Positions 42,652 through 56,500 are shown, numbered from the stretch's first letter. The stretch is 64,000 bases of DNA from Flammula alnicola (GCA_015499995.1 JADNRV010000051.1:248001-312000), one strand, 5' to 3'. Notes: generated by a model not told the origin, from the sequence alone. Numbers and translations: made by a program.

Positions 42652-44177
42652 TCACGCGCCCTGGACAAGAACCTCCGGGGCGATCCTCTCATCCACCTTG
42701 TTCAGCTTGTCAACCCATTGTTCCAACCGTTTGGCGAGAGCCCCGATTTGCTCTCTTGAGAGGACGCGCGGCTGGACCCAGGTGATCAGGGCCTTTTCCT
42801 CGACTTGGTCAAGAGAGCCCTTGATGAGCTTAAGGCTGTAGAAAAGGCAGAAGTCAGTTAGCATGCCGTCCAATCGAATAAAGGGTGAAGAAAGAAACAA
42901 GGAACACGACTTGCCTGAGCGCCTTCATGACTAGATGCTCGACTTCATTAACGGGCAGACGTGTCTCTTCAGCGATCGTCTGGAAGGTCATCGTACGGTT
43001 GTTAGCTTGTCGTTTGAAGACAGATTCGATGAGCGCCATGAGGCAGATCTTTTGTCGTAGGAAGGCGTAGTTCTCTTGCAATATGGGCTGGCACAGAAAA
43101 GAGTCAGAAAGGTGTTTAAAGGTATCATGACATGCATATCACCTCCTTGGGGAAGAGCGGAGCGAGAGCTTCGAATTTCCCAATGTTACCCTCGTTGAAT
43201 GTGAACAGGAGTTTCTTGATCCATTCGTGTTGCGTGCCGTTCAGCGAATCCAGGATGGGATGCATGAGCTAGAAGGGATCGTCAGTCGAGTGAAACCTTT
43301 TGTGACTCGACAATTAACTTTACCAGCTCTCCGAAGTTATAAATTGTGTCACCAAGGAATGCCGAGATACTGAGATCGTGGGCCCTTGCTAGCCGCTCTT
43401 CAGATGACATATCCTTCTCTATGTCGACGCAGGCAAGATAAAGCAGAGAATTTCTGTAATATGGGGCATACTCTGCCTTTGCCTGCAGGAAAGAAAGAAA
43501 TTCAATTGTCACCGAATTACAGTCATGACTTCAAACACACCTTGTAATAGTCTGCTGCAACACCGTAATATGCTGCATTGACCGTGCCCTCCACGTTCTC
43601 TAGGGTATCAAGGACCTTCCACGCCGCGTCCATGTCCGACTTCGTTCCCTCGAGGTCGCCATATAGCAGCTTCGCATGGGCAATAGATGCAAGGAGAAGT
43701 ACATCTGCCTCTGGCGATTGCTTTGTGTCTATCCGAGAAAGTAGTGATGTGAGGAAAGCAAGGTGGATTTGAGGATCTGGTGGTATTCAATGAGCATCTG
43801 ACGCTTGTATTTGAGAGAACAAGAGAACATACTGTCGATATCTTTCGCAATCTTGACGCCCATTTCCGCCAGTCGAAGTTGGTTGATCTTAGTTTCAAAG
43901 TCGCGCACGAAGCGCTCGAAGACGTCAACTCGATATGGCACCGCTTGTGGTTGATCGAAGAATTGGAATAGCTTCTGCGTTAACTGATGCCATAGTCTAT
44001 GAGATACAAAATATTGGTGGTCAGCTTAATACAGTAAATTATGAAGAAACAAACGAACTTGCGTGTGTATAACGTTCTGAAAGATTCAAAGAATGGGTGT
44101 AGTTCCGCTGGTGTTGCGGAGAGTGCGGTGGCTATGAAGTCATCCAGGACGAGCTTCGGCGGCGTTGGTAAAGACAT
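42652..44177 (-). CDS. rpn9: 26S proteasome regulatory subunit RPN9 (PSMD13)
   Basis: Starts at ATG 44177 (MSLPTPPKLVLDDFIATALS), stops at TGA 42652. Exons assemble into LWHQLTQKLFQFFDQPQAVP, DPQIHLAFLTSLLSRIDTKQ, AHAKLLYGDLEGTKSDMDAA, AKAEYAPYYRNSLLYLACVD, LAISAFLGD-like LSISAFLGDTIYNFGEL and a C-terminal PCI domain (RQKICLMALIESVFKRQANN, TIAEETRLPVNEVEHLVMKA, LKLIKGSLDQVEEKALITWV). RPN9 is a scaffold PCI subunit of the proteasome lid in nucleus and cytoplasm. At least six short introns; one near 43835-43777 joins AKDID to NPQIHL. No frame break found. It marks the return to stable host sequence right of the transposon nest. Confidence 0.93.
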
Positions 44178-44672
44178 TCTGTTCTCTCTCCTTCGTATTG
44201 GTTTTCTGGGCGTAGAGATCAGGGAAGCCGATAGGAAACAGACGAAGAGATGGAAGCTGGGCTCTGCCAGTGCGTCCCAATGAGACGCGTCGCCTTAAAG
44301 ATGGTCATATTTGTTATTGACGTGTGCCTCAACTATTGCCAAATACGCTGCACCGCCACTATGTTATTTACCGCTCGCAAATTTGTAGGCAATTTTGGCG
44401 CCATTGTTGCCTTAGTATCGACGCCTTACTTCTGTAAATATTAATATTCAGATCGTTGAATCAGCAAACTACCAGGCTTCAACACAAAGAAGAAACAGCA
44501 AGTTCCTCAGCTTGCGAATACCTAGTGAGAATCATATCAACGGTTTGGTCAAGATTCCAATCATAAGTATAAGTTACAGTTACATATAAATTTACCTCCG
44601 ACAAACGGCATGAAAGTCCCAAAATACAAAGAATTCCAGTAATATACAGTACCCTAAACCAGTAGAAGCTTA
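44178..44672. other. Intergenic, 5' of RPN9 and 3' of DUF6534 gene
   Basis: AT-rich sequence; probably holds the RPN9 promoter. No gene recognised. Confidence 0.35.
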
Positions 44673-46956
44673 CTATGTTAGGTCCACAGCTGTGGGCACC
44701 TGATATGTCATTCGAGAGTTATTCTGTATGATGGACGAAGGAAAACTTTCTCAACAGTAACGCACCTTAGTCCTGGACCCTTCCATACCATTCATGTCGT
44801 CTGTATGTTGAGAGGCCTCATTCCGCTGTGAACTGCTTCCGGGGCGCAACTCTAGGACCAAATCTCGCTGGATAGGACATAAGCCATGAGAATAAAATCT
44901 CTGGCGTAGGTTTATTAATTTACCCTGTCATTTTTCTGGATAACCCATGTCTTTGCATCAGCCAAAATAAAGTCAATTTGAACATGTACCTACCGTGTCG
45001 CTCCCGCGTGATGAATCATTGAACTCCATCCCCGATAAATGTATGCTGTTGAATGTGGGTGTATTTGCGGTGCGTAGGGCGACTCGACTATTCAGTGTCG
45101 CAAGTAGGCTGTTCGCGTATACTAATTTCATTAGGAGATTATGAAATATCCTGGAAGGGACCATGATATCCTCGGACACTTACACTTCCCGATGAAGAAA
45201 TCGATCGCGACATACCACAAGGCATGTGGCATGGTTGCGAACTGGGGAAAAGTGTTAGGTACGGCCGAGAGACTGCAGGTCATCACCATACGCACAACAA
45301 TCACTTCGACGACTGCGACAACTCTATATATACTTTTAAACCCTTGAACATAATGAACATGCGTGAAACACCACTCACGAAGTTAAGAGACATCGATTAA
45401 TTGCGTATATGATGAGCGTTGAGACGAGGGTATCAGTCCTACAGAAAATCGCGGCGTGTTGGTCATGGATGCGCGAGCGATTAAATTGTCGCAGGCTCAC
45501 TGCCTGAATCCAGTCCGGCTACCGGAGAGAAGATAGCACAATGCACCGGCAATCATGACGTCGGATAAGACAGCGAAGACCGCAAACGGCGTTGCAGCGA
45601 AGAGCTATTGAATAAGTGATGTGTTTTTAGAGAGCCTATTTTTATAGTAAGGGAAAGCAAATACTAACGCTTATCTCAGATAATTTAGATAGTTCTTTCT
45701 TGATGAACCTGAGAGGGTTTATATTTCAGAGATAAGGACCAACAGAGTAGGAGCTGAACTTGCATGAAAATGACCGTTTCTAAGCCGACGGAGACTGTCA
45801 GAGACATCATTTATTGGTGGTAGATATATGACATACCGGCTCCAAACGCAAAGTGGGCAAGCACCATTGCTCCCTAGAGAAATTCGTGATGAATAACAGA
45901 GCCGGAATTCCCCAGAAATCGGTACCTACAATAATCGACGTCACCCACCAGCGAAGCTTTGGATGGCACACTATATGTAACGCCATTCCATCAGTAACTT
46001 CGGATATGCAGAGCGGATCCCAGTAGATCGACGCACGTTGGGCAATTCGGATGGTGAAGAAGCTGCAGAGCAGATTTAGTTATCCGTCGATTGAAGGCAA
46101 AAGGGAGACGCACCATTGGACGGTGCATGCGATGACAGTGTTCAAGGCGACTGTGAGCTGGTGGGAAAGCATATATAACCACATAGCTTTCTCATACTCA
46201 GATGAAAGAGACGCACGAAGAGGGACCTTTACCACACATCGATCATGAATATCTTGCTCCACCGCCATTGTAAAGTGACTCACCAATGGCCGATTGCAAG
46301 AGCGGCTGGGTTGAAGTAGTTTGCCACCTATATCCATGAATATTCTGTGAGCCCCTCGTCATCCCATCCGAGAGAGAGCCCAATAGCATACCAGATAGTG
46401 ATAGATGGTAAATGACACTAATTCCGGCGCTTATGAGAAGAAGGATGATGGTTAAAACCCGATGTAGGCACATACTGAAAGCCGCATGCAGGGTGTCCAG
46501 TATCCTACAGGCATCGCATAAGGGTGAATGACGTCGGGGGCAAAGCAAACCATTTACCAGATCAGGGCGACCTATCCAGAGTTCAATAGGATGGTCGGTA
46601 GCCGGGAGATATAAGTACTCACCAAAGTCTTCGTTTTTCTCGAGTCTTTTGGATAGTACACGTAGAAAAGGTACGTCTGTATATTGCCATTAGCCGAACT
46701 TCGAGACGATATGCGAGACAAGGTGGCGTACTTGCAGGGTCGTTAGACCATAAAGCCTGGGAATCAAATTGAGAAAGGTAATTCCAGATCCTCGAAACGG
46801 AGATACAAGACAGACATTGTCGAAATTAGCGCTCCGATGAGAGCGGCTCCTGCGAGGCATAGTTAGTTCGAGTAGAGGGTTTCATGGCAGCCATCTAGTC
46901 GAATTTACCGAAGGTACTCGAGATATCAATGTGCGGCAGCGCTGGTATCGTCGACA
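44673..46956 (-). CDS. DUF6534-type multi-pass membrane protein
   Basis: ATG 46956 (MSTIPALPHIDISSTFG) to TAG 44673 across about ten small exons. Diagnostic pieces, each bounded by splice signals: GAALIGALISTM, LYGLTTLQ then TYLFYVYYPKDSRKTKTL, VALIWILDTLHAAF, VANYFNPAALAIGHW, LTVALNTVIACTVQ then FFTIRIAQRASIYW, and KLVYANSLLATLNSRVALR. This is the order seen in the large mushroom family of DUF6534 membrane proteins, with about seven helices and a conserved YxNSLLATLN motif in the last one. The tail (EFNDSSRGSDTV, RDLVLELRPGSSSQRNEAS, MTYQVPTAVDLT) is hydrophilic. Function of the family is unknown; a membrane sensor or receptor-like role has been suggested by topology only. Confidence 0.82.
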
Positions 46957-49382
46957 TTGTGGGACAACGGAAGTAAGGCCTGACGGTGGGACTTCGTCCT
47001 AAACCCGTTGATATATGGGTGAGGGTCCTGAGGCAGAAACACCCTACTGACACGATGACGGGCTGTGCAAGGCTACATGTGGAAGAGGCTTGATCTGGAA
47101 GAATTCTGGACAGCCATGGGTACATTGATATGTTGTGGATAACAATAGCTCATAGAAACCCCAACAGCTTCGAAGAGATGACATTGATCCGAGGGATAGT
47201 CTTGCTCAATCAAAGGGGACTGCTGAGCGGAACGCTGGTTAGACCGATAAGATGGAGGTCAAGTGGAGTGGATTCATCTTGTTTCAATAGCCAAGAAAAT
47301 GGAATAAAACAAGGTCTCTACGCTTTTGGACTGTTGCCTTTATCAGTAAAGGAAGCGTGCATCATGAGAACATGCTTCTACCTATATTTGTTCTCATCAC
47401 CCGAAAAATCGATATCTACCATTATCTACCGGGTGCCATGATTTTTCAGAAATCGAAAAAAAAAATTCAAAAAATCAGCTGTGCTGAACGACGGAATGCC
47501 CTCATCCGGATTGCACGACATACATTTTTGCGGTGTTCTATCCCATGGTTTTGCGCGCCATTAAGTCTCCTCTCGAAAGCTTGAAATCGCTCATATACGA
47601 GGGCACTCCGACGCGCAAGGGGCAAGGAAATCTTGTCCGGATGTTCTTGTTGCGTTCGTCGTTCTCGCGAGCACCCGGACTGGTGGCGTCTGTCGCTCAG
47701 AATATGAACACCATGGGTGATTGTTATCAAGGGCGACACGGGTTGGACAGGTTGCGAATGCCCGCTGCATGTCCGCAGTAGAACCGGAAGACGCCAACAA
47801 TTTGTTCAGTTCCACTAAGCAATGAAAGTCGCTTTGGAAAGCCTTCTTGGGATCATGATGAATCTAATGAATCAAGGAAATCGAAGTAGAGGTGGATTCT
47901 TCCGGAAAAACTGCGAGTCTCGGAGAAATGTAGGAGCAGTCTACCTCGTTCTGGTTCCCAGATTTGCCATGTTCGACGTTCAGGCAACATAGAACAACGC
48001 ATCGTATGCTGGGAAAATGGGGGAACACTGAGAGGCTGCCAGTCAACATCGAGTTGGTGGGAAGAATGTTGTGGCCCGGCATTGACCGAGAGAAGCTCCC
48101 GCCAAAAATCTACAAAGAAAACTTAGAAAAGCCTTCCCAATCAGACCCTTGATCTCATTTTTTGATGGAAGCCGGCTTGAAACCGTGCACATCTTCTGCC
48201 TCAGACTGCCTGTCTTCAACTCTTCTCCTAATTTGAAAACGGACAAAATTCGGATACCTTACCAACAACAAACTTTTCCAATCCTTCTCACAGGAGAGTC
48301 GGCGAAATGTTTATCAGTGCATGAAACTTCATTCGCGCCCATTGCCCCATAGACAAGCCGATACCGCGATCAGCACAAAATTAGAACTGTACCTCGTTGA
48401 ATCTATTCAAGGCAGGACTAGCATTGGGGAATGTTTTTGGAGGCGACATTTACCTCCTTAACTCAAATAAATAATATCGACGCTCTGTGCCCGTCATACG
48501 ACTCTGGCTACAAATAGCCGCTCGCGTGACTCTTTCATGTGCAGGTCTTTACTTATGAAGGACTCGCTATAATATTAAAAGAAATCTCCCTGGGATATTC
48601 TGCTATACAGGGAATAATCTGCTGGAAACTGAAATCTATCCGATCCCACAAAGCTAGTAAAATAGGCTTACCTTTCGTTGTGTGTGTGCCTAATAAGACC
48701 AAAACTTGCGCGTCTATTTGTTATCTTAAGTATACTAGTCACATTTCACCTTATTCCCTTTTTAATCCAAGAGATCCACTGCAGGCCAGGTCGCCGGTAG
48801 CAGGTGAAGAGGACATCCACAATTTAGAAAACTAAATTCTACATCATTGACGTATTCTTGCATCTCTCCGATTTCCAGGTCTACAGCAGGTTTACCAGGG
48901 TTTACGGCTTCAAAGGCAAACAGCCAAGCGCCGATGCGACGTAACCTCCAAATTTTTCGAAAGACAATTGCACTAGGCACCAGAATTCAAACAATATAAA
49001 TTCCATTCAGATGAGTAGACATTTACTTACCCTCTAACTTGAGAGTTCGAAAAGAAGCCATCCAATTTTAAATCGTGGGCATTTCGCTCCCAAGTCTATA
49101 CTCCATAGCATTTCCTCAGTGATAGCCATCTCTCAAAGCTTGAGAGCGACGGTCCCGAGGCAGAGCCGGGTGCAGACTCAGTACTGCTGCCAATACAGCT
49201 ACCGACTGCGGGGCAGCGGCTGTGGGGAAGTAACGGAATCGACCACGTGCTGGCAGGCCGCATGACGGCCTCAAGGATGATGTGCGTCAGACGTCCAGCT
49301 CTTACGATCACCAAGTACTCCTTTCTCCCTCCATCTTCCACCGCCTTTATAATTCCAAGTCTATGAACAACCTTTAAATCAA
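46957..49382. other. 2.4-kb stretch without a supported gene
   Basis: Only short, low-quality frames on both strands. A poly-A run occurs at 47457-47465. I could not recognise domains, transposon ends or RNA genes. It could hold decayed sequence or long noncoding flanks. Confidence 0.4.
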
Positions 49383-50982
49383 ATGGCAACAATTACTACG
49401 ACTACTATTCAACAAGGAACGCCGTTACGGAAGAGGATGCGGGTTCTCGAGCGGGCACACTCGCTCACGAGCCTGAACACATTGGCGTCGACGGATGTGA
49501 AAACGCTGCCGCTTGCAGATATGAAATTGAAGCATAAAGACAGCGGGAAGGATATGCCACCGTCGCCCATAATGGACTACGAAAGCCCTTCGGAATCGAG
49601 CGATGAAGAGCACGAACATTCATCGGGAGCGGAGGAACATCCGAGTGCGGTGGAGCATCCGAAGCTGAGACGTCCCACAATCGATACAGCGGAAGCATAT
49701 CGCTACAAAGCTCCCGAAGATAGGAGTTCAATGTCTCCAAATGCGAGGGCGTGGTACGAATTCGACCTTGCCGTCGTTGTCGCCCTTGTTTCACCCATTG
49801 GCAATTGGCTTACCGGCACCGACCACATCAAAAACCTCTTTCTCATATTTCTCCTGATTTTCTATCTTCATCAAATAATTGAAAGTCAGTCTCGCTTTCT
49901 CTTCAACAATCATTATGTCCACTTTTTTGACGAATGTTCCCCTAGTTCCGTGGTCGCTCTACCAAAAGTCCAGACCCCGTAATAGGGCTACTCAGCTGCC
50001 ACCTTCAGCTGCACTGGCAAACACGAACTCGCCGGAGTCCAGATACTCCCAACTTGCAGCTTCCGAGCTCCAAAAACTCGAATTTTTCTTCCTCTTCCTC
50101 ACCTTCATATCCCCCTTCCTCGGCGCGGCCCTCCTTCGATTCGCAACAGATGCGATCCTCGGCCCAGATGCCGTCTCATGGTTCAGCACCGGCCTCTTCG
50201 TTCTGGCGACCGGCATGCGGCCGTGGGCGCATCTAATTGACAGGCTGAGCCAGCGCACAACCGACCTGCACGACTTTGTGCATTACCCTCCCCCCGCGCA
50301 GCCTGTTGCGCTAGAAGAATACCAGGCACTTGAGAATCGCGTCGCGCAGCTCGAGAAGGCGCTCAGCAAAATCAAAACCAAGGTCGCTAACACGACGGAG
50401 GACGTGTATGAGTACGTCGACGACGCGGTTGATGCTGTCGAGCACGCCATGCGCAAGCAGGAGCGGAAGTACGACAAGTACGAAGGCAAGGTCAAGGAGG
50501 TCGAGCAGGTTGTCGTGCAGCTCTCTGCGTCTACAACTCCCCGCCATGGGACGGTGACACAAGAAGACAGCATACGCGGAGCTCTCGCAGCTGATATCAG
50601 GACCCTCAAAGCATACCTCAGCTCCATTCTTGAACATACCATCCCAGCGTGGATCATGCTGCCTTCTCGAAGGATGCTGTATGGCACTATCTACACTTCT
50701 GGACCGTCCACCAACTCGTCATCCACCATTTACATCGGCAACCAATTATCCAGCGGCAAGATTCCCATGCGTTCTCTGTCCGGACAGTCCTCGCCTTCGC
50801 AACCCTCCACCCCGCTCGAGACAATTTTGGAAGAAGAACCTGTTTACGTGCCGGCTAAGAGTAGCAATCTCTGGTTGTTGGCGCAGCCTTATTATCTCAC
50901 ATCAAGCCTGGTGTACCGCATAGGGTATCTCGCGACGACGCCACTTCGGGCAGTTGCCAGGATGGTGTTGAGGAATTACTGA
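49383..50982 (+). CDS. Membrane protein with coiled coil, basidiomycete-type unknown
   Basis: Starts at ATG 49383 (MATITTTTIQQGTPLRKRMR), stops at TGA 50982. One intron of about 65 bases (donor GTCAGT near 49888, acceptor CCCCTAG near 49952) joins two frames in phase. Exon 1: Ser/Glu-rich N-terminus, then two adjacent membrane helices (FDLAVVVALVSPIGNWL and NLFLIFLLIFYLHQIIE). Exon 2: a basic loop (YQKSRPRNRATQ), a helix pair (LEFFFLFLTFISPFLGAALL and STGLFVLATGMRPWAHLI), a long coiled coil (ALENRVAQLEKALSKIKTKV through VKEVEQVVVQL), and a C-terminal part with a possible further helix. No named family recognised. ER or mitochondrial membrane is possible. Intact. Confidence 0.75.
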
Positions 50983-53293
50983 GCCTCGGCATTTCCTTTG
51001 CCTTAATCGCCCTCTCCGCCTCCTAGCTTTTCAATCGGACAATCCTCGCATGCGCTCGCACATCACCAGATCGCACAAAACGCACCTTCCCGTCCTCCGC
51101 ATATCCACATTCAGTGATTTCCAGCGACATCGCAATACATACCCACATAGCATCGCGTCATTATTTTATTTGTATCCTCGCATCGACCTTCCTTCCGTTC
51201 CTTCTTTCAGCCCTGCATGTTGTACTTCGAGAGCCGCTATTGCTTGTAGTCGAACCTGTACGTATATCGTGTAAAAATATCCCGACGACTATCCGTTTCC
51301 TATCATACCATTTTGTGAATACATCAGTAAATCGTGGAAAAGTTGGTATGCGGTTGTGGCTCCGACAACCCGGTGGCAGTGTTGCGACTGATGACAACAC
51401 CAGATATGGCATTATATCTTGGGTCGAGACGTTATCGGAATGTAATATTCTGGTCAGATTTTTATAAGCTCATGTAAATCTTATAGATCAATATATTGCC
51501 TCTCTCAGAATGATATGAAGGTTATGAGTGAGTGATCATTATTAGACATTAATTATACTCAGTTGCAAAAGTAGTACCAGCATTTCGGGGGTCATGTAAA
51601 TGCTCGTCAGTATGATTAAAATTTATAATGAAGTTTTCGTAATTGCCAGAGGATTGCGACTTGCTAATCAGTATTTCAGGTTGGGTATAATCTCTTTGAA
51701 TCTCGCCAACTTGAAGAAAGCCTTCGGCGATCCATTTATGGACTAGACATCCGAGTCGCGCTCCGAGTGAGGTCAGAACTATTTCTCCCTGTAAGTCTGT
51801 AAACTCACGACTGCCAGCGGATATGAAGTCAACCCGAGCATCATGCTTCTGCCTTATTCTATTGCAGAGCCAGGCGGCAGTGCTTGGAGTAGGTTACTGG
51901 ACATTACTGACTGTTGAGTCGCGGACTTAAGAATCGGAGTCGGAGAGAATTGTTCAGGGAACCAGGCACATCGGCGTCGGAACAGAACGGAACGCGTTAA
52001 ACCGGAGATCACGTGAACATTCAACGGTCGGAAAAGGGAATTGATGTAAGTTGAACTTCGTTGCTTGCATCTTTCCCTCCCACCAATATGTCCTCACTCC
52101 CCTACCTCGGCCTGCTGCTGCTCTCCCCCAAGGTCACTCCCTCTAGGATGCGAAAATCTATAGGAAAAGAACCAGAGAACTCCTGATCGAGCCCGTCTTT
52201 CCTCCCATGTCGTTGTTGGGCTTGTGACGCTGACGAGCGCCCCAAGCCCAACTCCGACATTGGTTTGGTTCATGGATGGTAGAGATGGTGCTGACGGGCG
52301 TACATCTCTTCCATTCATTGCCACTAGATTGCCGCAGTCAGCAGCTCTTCGGTTTGTTTCACGTCATCGGAATCATTGCAACTTGCCTCGTTTGAGCAAT
52401 TGGTATGTTTGTTCTTGGATCATCGTTGTCTCCTTCACTAACCCTTGTTTATTTTAGAGCTTCCGAGTTTCTAGCAAGCTCGTCACCTTTGTGCTTGAGC
52501 CACGCGCTGCCATGTCATCGAGTCATCTTCAAGTACAAGCTTGTCGTATGTTGATGCTGGAATTTGGGTGCACCTTTGGTACGTTGTCGAAGTCTCACTT
52601 TCTTATTTACCGCTCTGATCACATTCGTGGCAGTGTCTGTTCTGTAGCGTCTACTTTCCAGTACTGTATTAGTAGTATTGAAATAAATCAGATTTGAACC
52701 ATATTCTCGAAGCGACGCAAGCTATATTAAACCGATGGAATAGTTACATTGTCATTACAAATGCTACTCAGAAATACCTAGCAATACAAGGCCTTGAAAT
52801 GTTGTCTCACCCTTACAGCAATGACACATTGCTACCGGAACGGCAGCAAAATGGCGGCAAAGATATTAAGGAGGGGTGCTGACGTATTGCCATTGTAACG
52901 GGTGCTGCCATATGATTGGAAATTATACCGGTGACATGATATGGCAGCACTGATATTCCCCTTATAAGGCGTTACACAAATTTCCACAATTTACTGATGC
53001 TATGTAATGGACTGATTTTCCATAGTAATTTCTGAATATCGACGAAATATCAATGACCTTCTGTATGGCTGCACATGCCCCTTGGTACCCGGCCAAGCCC
53101 AAGCTAAGCTATACCTTCGAGTATCAAAAAATAAATCGTGGAACTCCCAAAAACATGGTTTGATGCGGTAATTTGCAATGGTGTGTACACACTACTTTCT
53201 ATCTTTCGAATTGGTGGAGATAAAAAGTTGTGCCATTTCGACAGTGCGCTGTCGGAGTTCGAATTGGCAGAGACCCACTTAACATGTACCCTC
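50983..53293. other. 2.3-kb stretch with one weak gene candidate
   Basis: Most of the stretch has no support. Around 52088-52410 a possible small membrane protein can be pieced together: MSSLPYLGLLLLSPK (ATG 52088), then after a putative intron VVVGLVTLTSAPSPTPTLVW, then QQLFGLFHVIGIIATCLV-stop. The splice sites are not compelling and no family is recognised, so I do not list it as a gene. Confidence 0.3.
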
Positions 53294-54869
53294 ATGTACC
53301 TCAGCCGCGCACTTCAATTACTTCGTAGATCACCAAGGGAAATTTTAACATTCCCTGAAGAACCTCTTGGACTTTCCGTCGCTGAAGAGGGTGGGTTTTA
53401 TGCCGCAGCTTTGACGTCGACTCTTAATTCAAGATACACCTTGATTGGGAAGCTGGGATGGGGGGTTCATTCCAGTGTTTGGCTCGCGCGAGACATGAAG
53501 TGGGTGTATATTTTATCAAGATATCTGTTGCACCTCCTCATTTCAACTTATGTTGCAAGTAGGCAACGCCATGCGCACCAACGCTATGCCGCTGTCAAAA
53601 TACTGTCTACTCATGCGACACAGGTCCAAGGGAGGCTCGCGAATGAGCTCGACATTCTCCAACGCATCAACAGCGACAACGTGAAAGCACATCCTGGTCG
53701 CAAACATATCGCCACTTTGCTAGACAACTTTACAGTCACGGATCGTCATGGGCCTCATCTTTGCCTCGTCTTCGAGGCTTTGGGTGCTTTCAAGGGTTCC
53801 GTCTATAATCCGGGTGCAAATTTGCCAGTTGCCTTTGTCAAAGATATCGCGAGGCAACTATTACTTGCTTTGGACTTTCTGCATCGTGAATGCAGGATAG
53901 TTCATACAGGTAAGGTTGTGGTTGCATGTTTCTTGCCATATAGTCTCTTACCCCAACTCTTCCCGCTCCGAAAGACCTCAAACCCGACAATATTCTTATC
54001 ACGCTTCCAAATGCAGAAGAAGCGATTCAACGGCACACAACTGGCGTATCGGAATCGGAGGCATTGCCAGCCATGCCTGACTCTTCCCCCCCTGTTGTGC
54101 TATCCCGTCCGATCGTTCCATTCAGTTCTGATGAGCTACAGAACGCAAGTAACCTATCTAATTATGAGATCAAGTTGACAGATTTCGGGACTGGTGAGCA
54201 ATGACTGTCAGACACTTCTCACACATGCAGATCTAACCTCGAATTCTTATTTAGCGGCGATGGCGGACGGTCCTCACGCGGATGTCATCCAGCCTTACGC
54301 ATTGCGCGCCCCAGAGGTCATCCTGGGTAATGGTTGGCATACCAGCGCGGACATCTGGAATTTGGGATGCTTGGTAAGTAAATCTTCTTTTCACCTTCTT
54401 CACAATTCAACGTGGTGTTACAGTACGACTGACGACGATTTTAGTTATTTGAGTTTCTTACTGGCAAATGGCTCTTCGCCCCACGGAGCGGGCCCACATG
54501 GAGCGCTGAATCCTACCATCTTGCCCATATGCCTGTAATAGCCGGGGAAGAGTTCGATTTCGCATACATCCGGAAGGGGAAGCACTTTGAACAGTATTTT
54601 ACACCCGAAGGTGAGTTGGTTCCTTAATGATTACTGGAGAGAAATGATTACTGGAGAGAAATGTTGATTGAGGTGAATTGTACGTAGGTCGTCTGTCCAT
54701 CCAGGTTCCGAACATTCGGAATCTGGAGCAGGCTTTGGATGCCTATCGTGTTTTGGACGATGTTGAGAAGCCGCTTTGTATTGAGTTCTTGCAGTCGATG
54801 TTGCGGTTGAAGCCTTCAGACCGAACGAGCGCTGCAGAATTGCTCGAACATGAGTGGATTAAATCTTGA
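53294..54869 (+). CDS. SRPK-like serine/threonine protein kinase
   Basis: Suggested start ATG 53294 (MYLSRALQLLRRSPREILTF), as the longer frame opens with GTG. Motifs in order: glycine loop LGWGVHSSVWLARD, then after an intron YAAVKILSTHA with the ATP-binding Lys, HIATLLDNFTVTDRHGPHLC, ARQLLLALDFLHRECRIVHT, then after an intron DLKPDNILITLP, an Asp/Ser-rich insert, LTDFGT, then YALRAPEVILGNGWHTSADI, WNLGCL, FEFLTGKWLF, and a C-lobe ending LEHEWIKS (stop TGA 54867-54869). The HTDLKPDN loop and split kinase core match SR-protein kinases, which phosphorylate SR splicing factors. Mushroom genomes hold many short SRPK-like paralogues of unknown role, and this one may belong there. All catalytic residues seem present. 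About five introns; one has a 17-bp tandem duplication. Confidence 0.85.
54627..54660. repeat. 17-bp exact tandem duplication in kinase intron
   Basis: ATGATTACTGGAGAGAA occurs twice head to tail inside an intron of the SRPK-like gene, probably a replication-slippage duplication. Confidence 0.9.
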
Positions 54870-56500
54870 GTCACTGGTTCTGTTCTGTAGTCAAGTACAT
54901 ACTTAACGAGGCAATATAATATTCATTTATTGTCATAAATTTGGATCGGAATGCACAGTCCAAAAGCAACGCAATGCAAGAAAACAATGATGAACAACAG
55001 ATCAAGTTCCCGACCGATACACAAAGTCCAATCCTACTGCCTTGCCTCCACCTTGCCTGACCCTTCCATGAGCCCATGGTTCGTCTCAATATTCTCCTCC
55101 TCGAGCTCCCCACCACTGCCCCCATCACTAAACACGTCTCCTATCACCCCAGCAGAGGATAGGGCTTAGTACATCTGTAAACATGTTTTAGCTGGATAGT
55201 ACTCGAGTAAGCCCATTGCTTAGTAGTGCCGAGCGATCGCAGTGGTATTCGATAGGGATTTTCCCCCCGTATCGTCTCTTTGCTCTGTCGAATTTCACTT
55301 TTCCTTTAGGTTTATGGCTTGCGGGCCGTTGTTAGCGCGAGCTGATCGTTTCGGATGATAGCTGGATGCCGCTATTGAAAGTCAGGCCCGTAGTATCTCG
55401 AATAATATGGCAGAGAACTTACCATGTTCCCCAGCACTCGCCTCACGACCCCAACGTAAGATGCTAAATTAAATCATGCCTAATCCCAACGCAGATTTCT
55501 TCATGAAGATGTTGAAGTTGGTGTGAACCGTCTGGCTCGTTGAGAGTGAGGTGGCCGTCGCCAACGGTCTAGCCTCCCTGAGTTCTTTGTGATATGATGA
55601 ATGTGCAAACGGTAACATACCTATTTGATAGCTCCGTAACTCCTATTAATCCCTCTCGCAAACGCGCCAGCCCGCATCATTCACGTCGCAATCAATGCCC
55701 CAGTGTCGCCATCGCCGGAACACTATCAAGACGGAGAGAGATTGGCACTGTAAGTCTCCTGTGGTGACGAGGAATAGATGTCGCACTGACATACCGTTTT
55801 ATCCATAGTCACGGCTCTCCGTTTCGTCTTGATCGTTGTGGGCGCAAATTGGCCGTTCTGGAACTGAAGGAGAAAGCAAAGGTAAGCTTTGCATTCGACC
55901 GTTGATTGACACCCAAACGTATTACCCAGCTCGCCATCACCCTCGCATGCCGATGTTGTTGCGAACGTACACAAGATCTCTTTGTCGGACTCGCCCAGGG
56001 ATCTTGAAGCGCAGGCTAGACATTGTAGGGCAGGCTAGACACGCAATCGAAACTTACGACGAGTGGGATGGGCCGCGTCAAGCAAAAGATCATGGTGGTT
56101 ACACGAGTCCTTCTTTAAGATTCTGACTTTATGTAGAAGTTTTATACGTTCAGACCCCGCCAAAGTTCTGGCTGGGGTCACGTAGGTTCGTTAGTATTGC
56201 CGCGAGGTGAGGTAGAGTCATGACAGAACGATAGGCCAAGAAATTCTGCATCTGGCCAACTCACGGTGTAAATTCCAAGCCCGGGCCTGTCAGCCGCAAG
56301 CCACGCCTTGACCAGGTCCACGACACTCTTGTTCCCCTCTCCTCATCATGCTCTCAAACTAACGTGTTCCATGACCAGAACCAACGTTAGCGATATACGA
56401 TGAACTCAAGGACACCGACTTTGCAATTTTTTCCATGCAGACCGCCAATCGACAAGGATCAGGCGCCCTGATCGCTCTCAAAGGTTGAGGCATCTCAGTG
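54870..56500. other. 1.6-kb stretch without a supported gene
   Basis: Short possible exons near 55690-56010 (for example HGSPFRLDRCGRKLAVLELK followed by a GTAAG donor) could belong to a small gene or to a lost 5' part of the NACHT gene, but I cannot connect them. No domain recognised. Confidence 0.3.

Noticed and set aside
47467..48352. Several 60-90-codon frames on both strands
   Set aside because: Overlapping, without motifs, start context or splice continuity.
52088..52410. Small hydrophobic protein gene
   Set aside because: Exons can be pieced together but splice sites are weak and no family is recognised.
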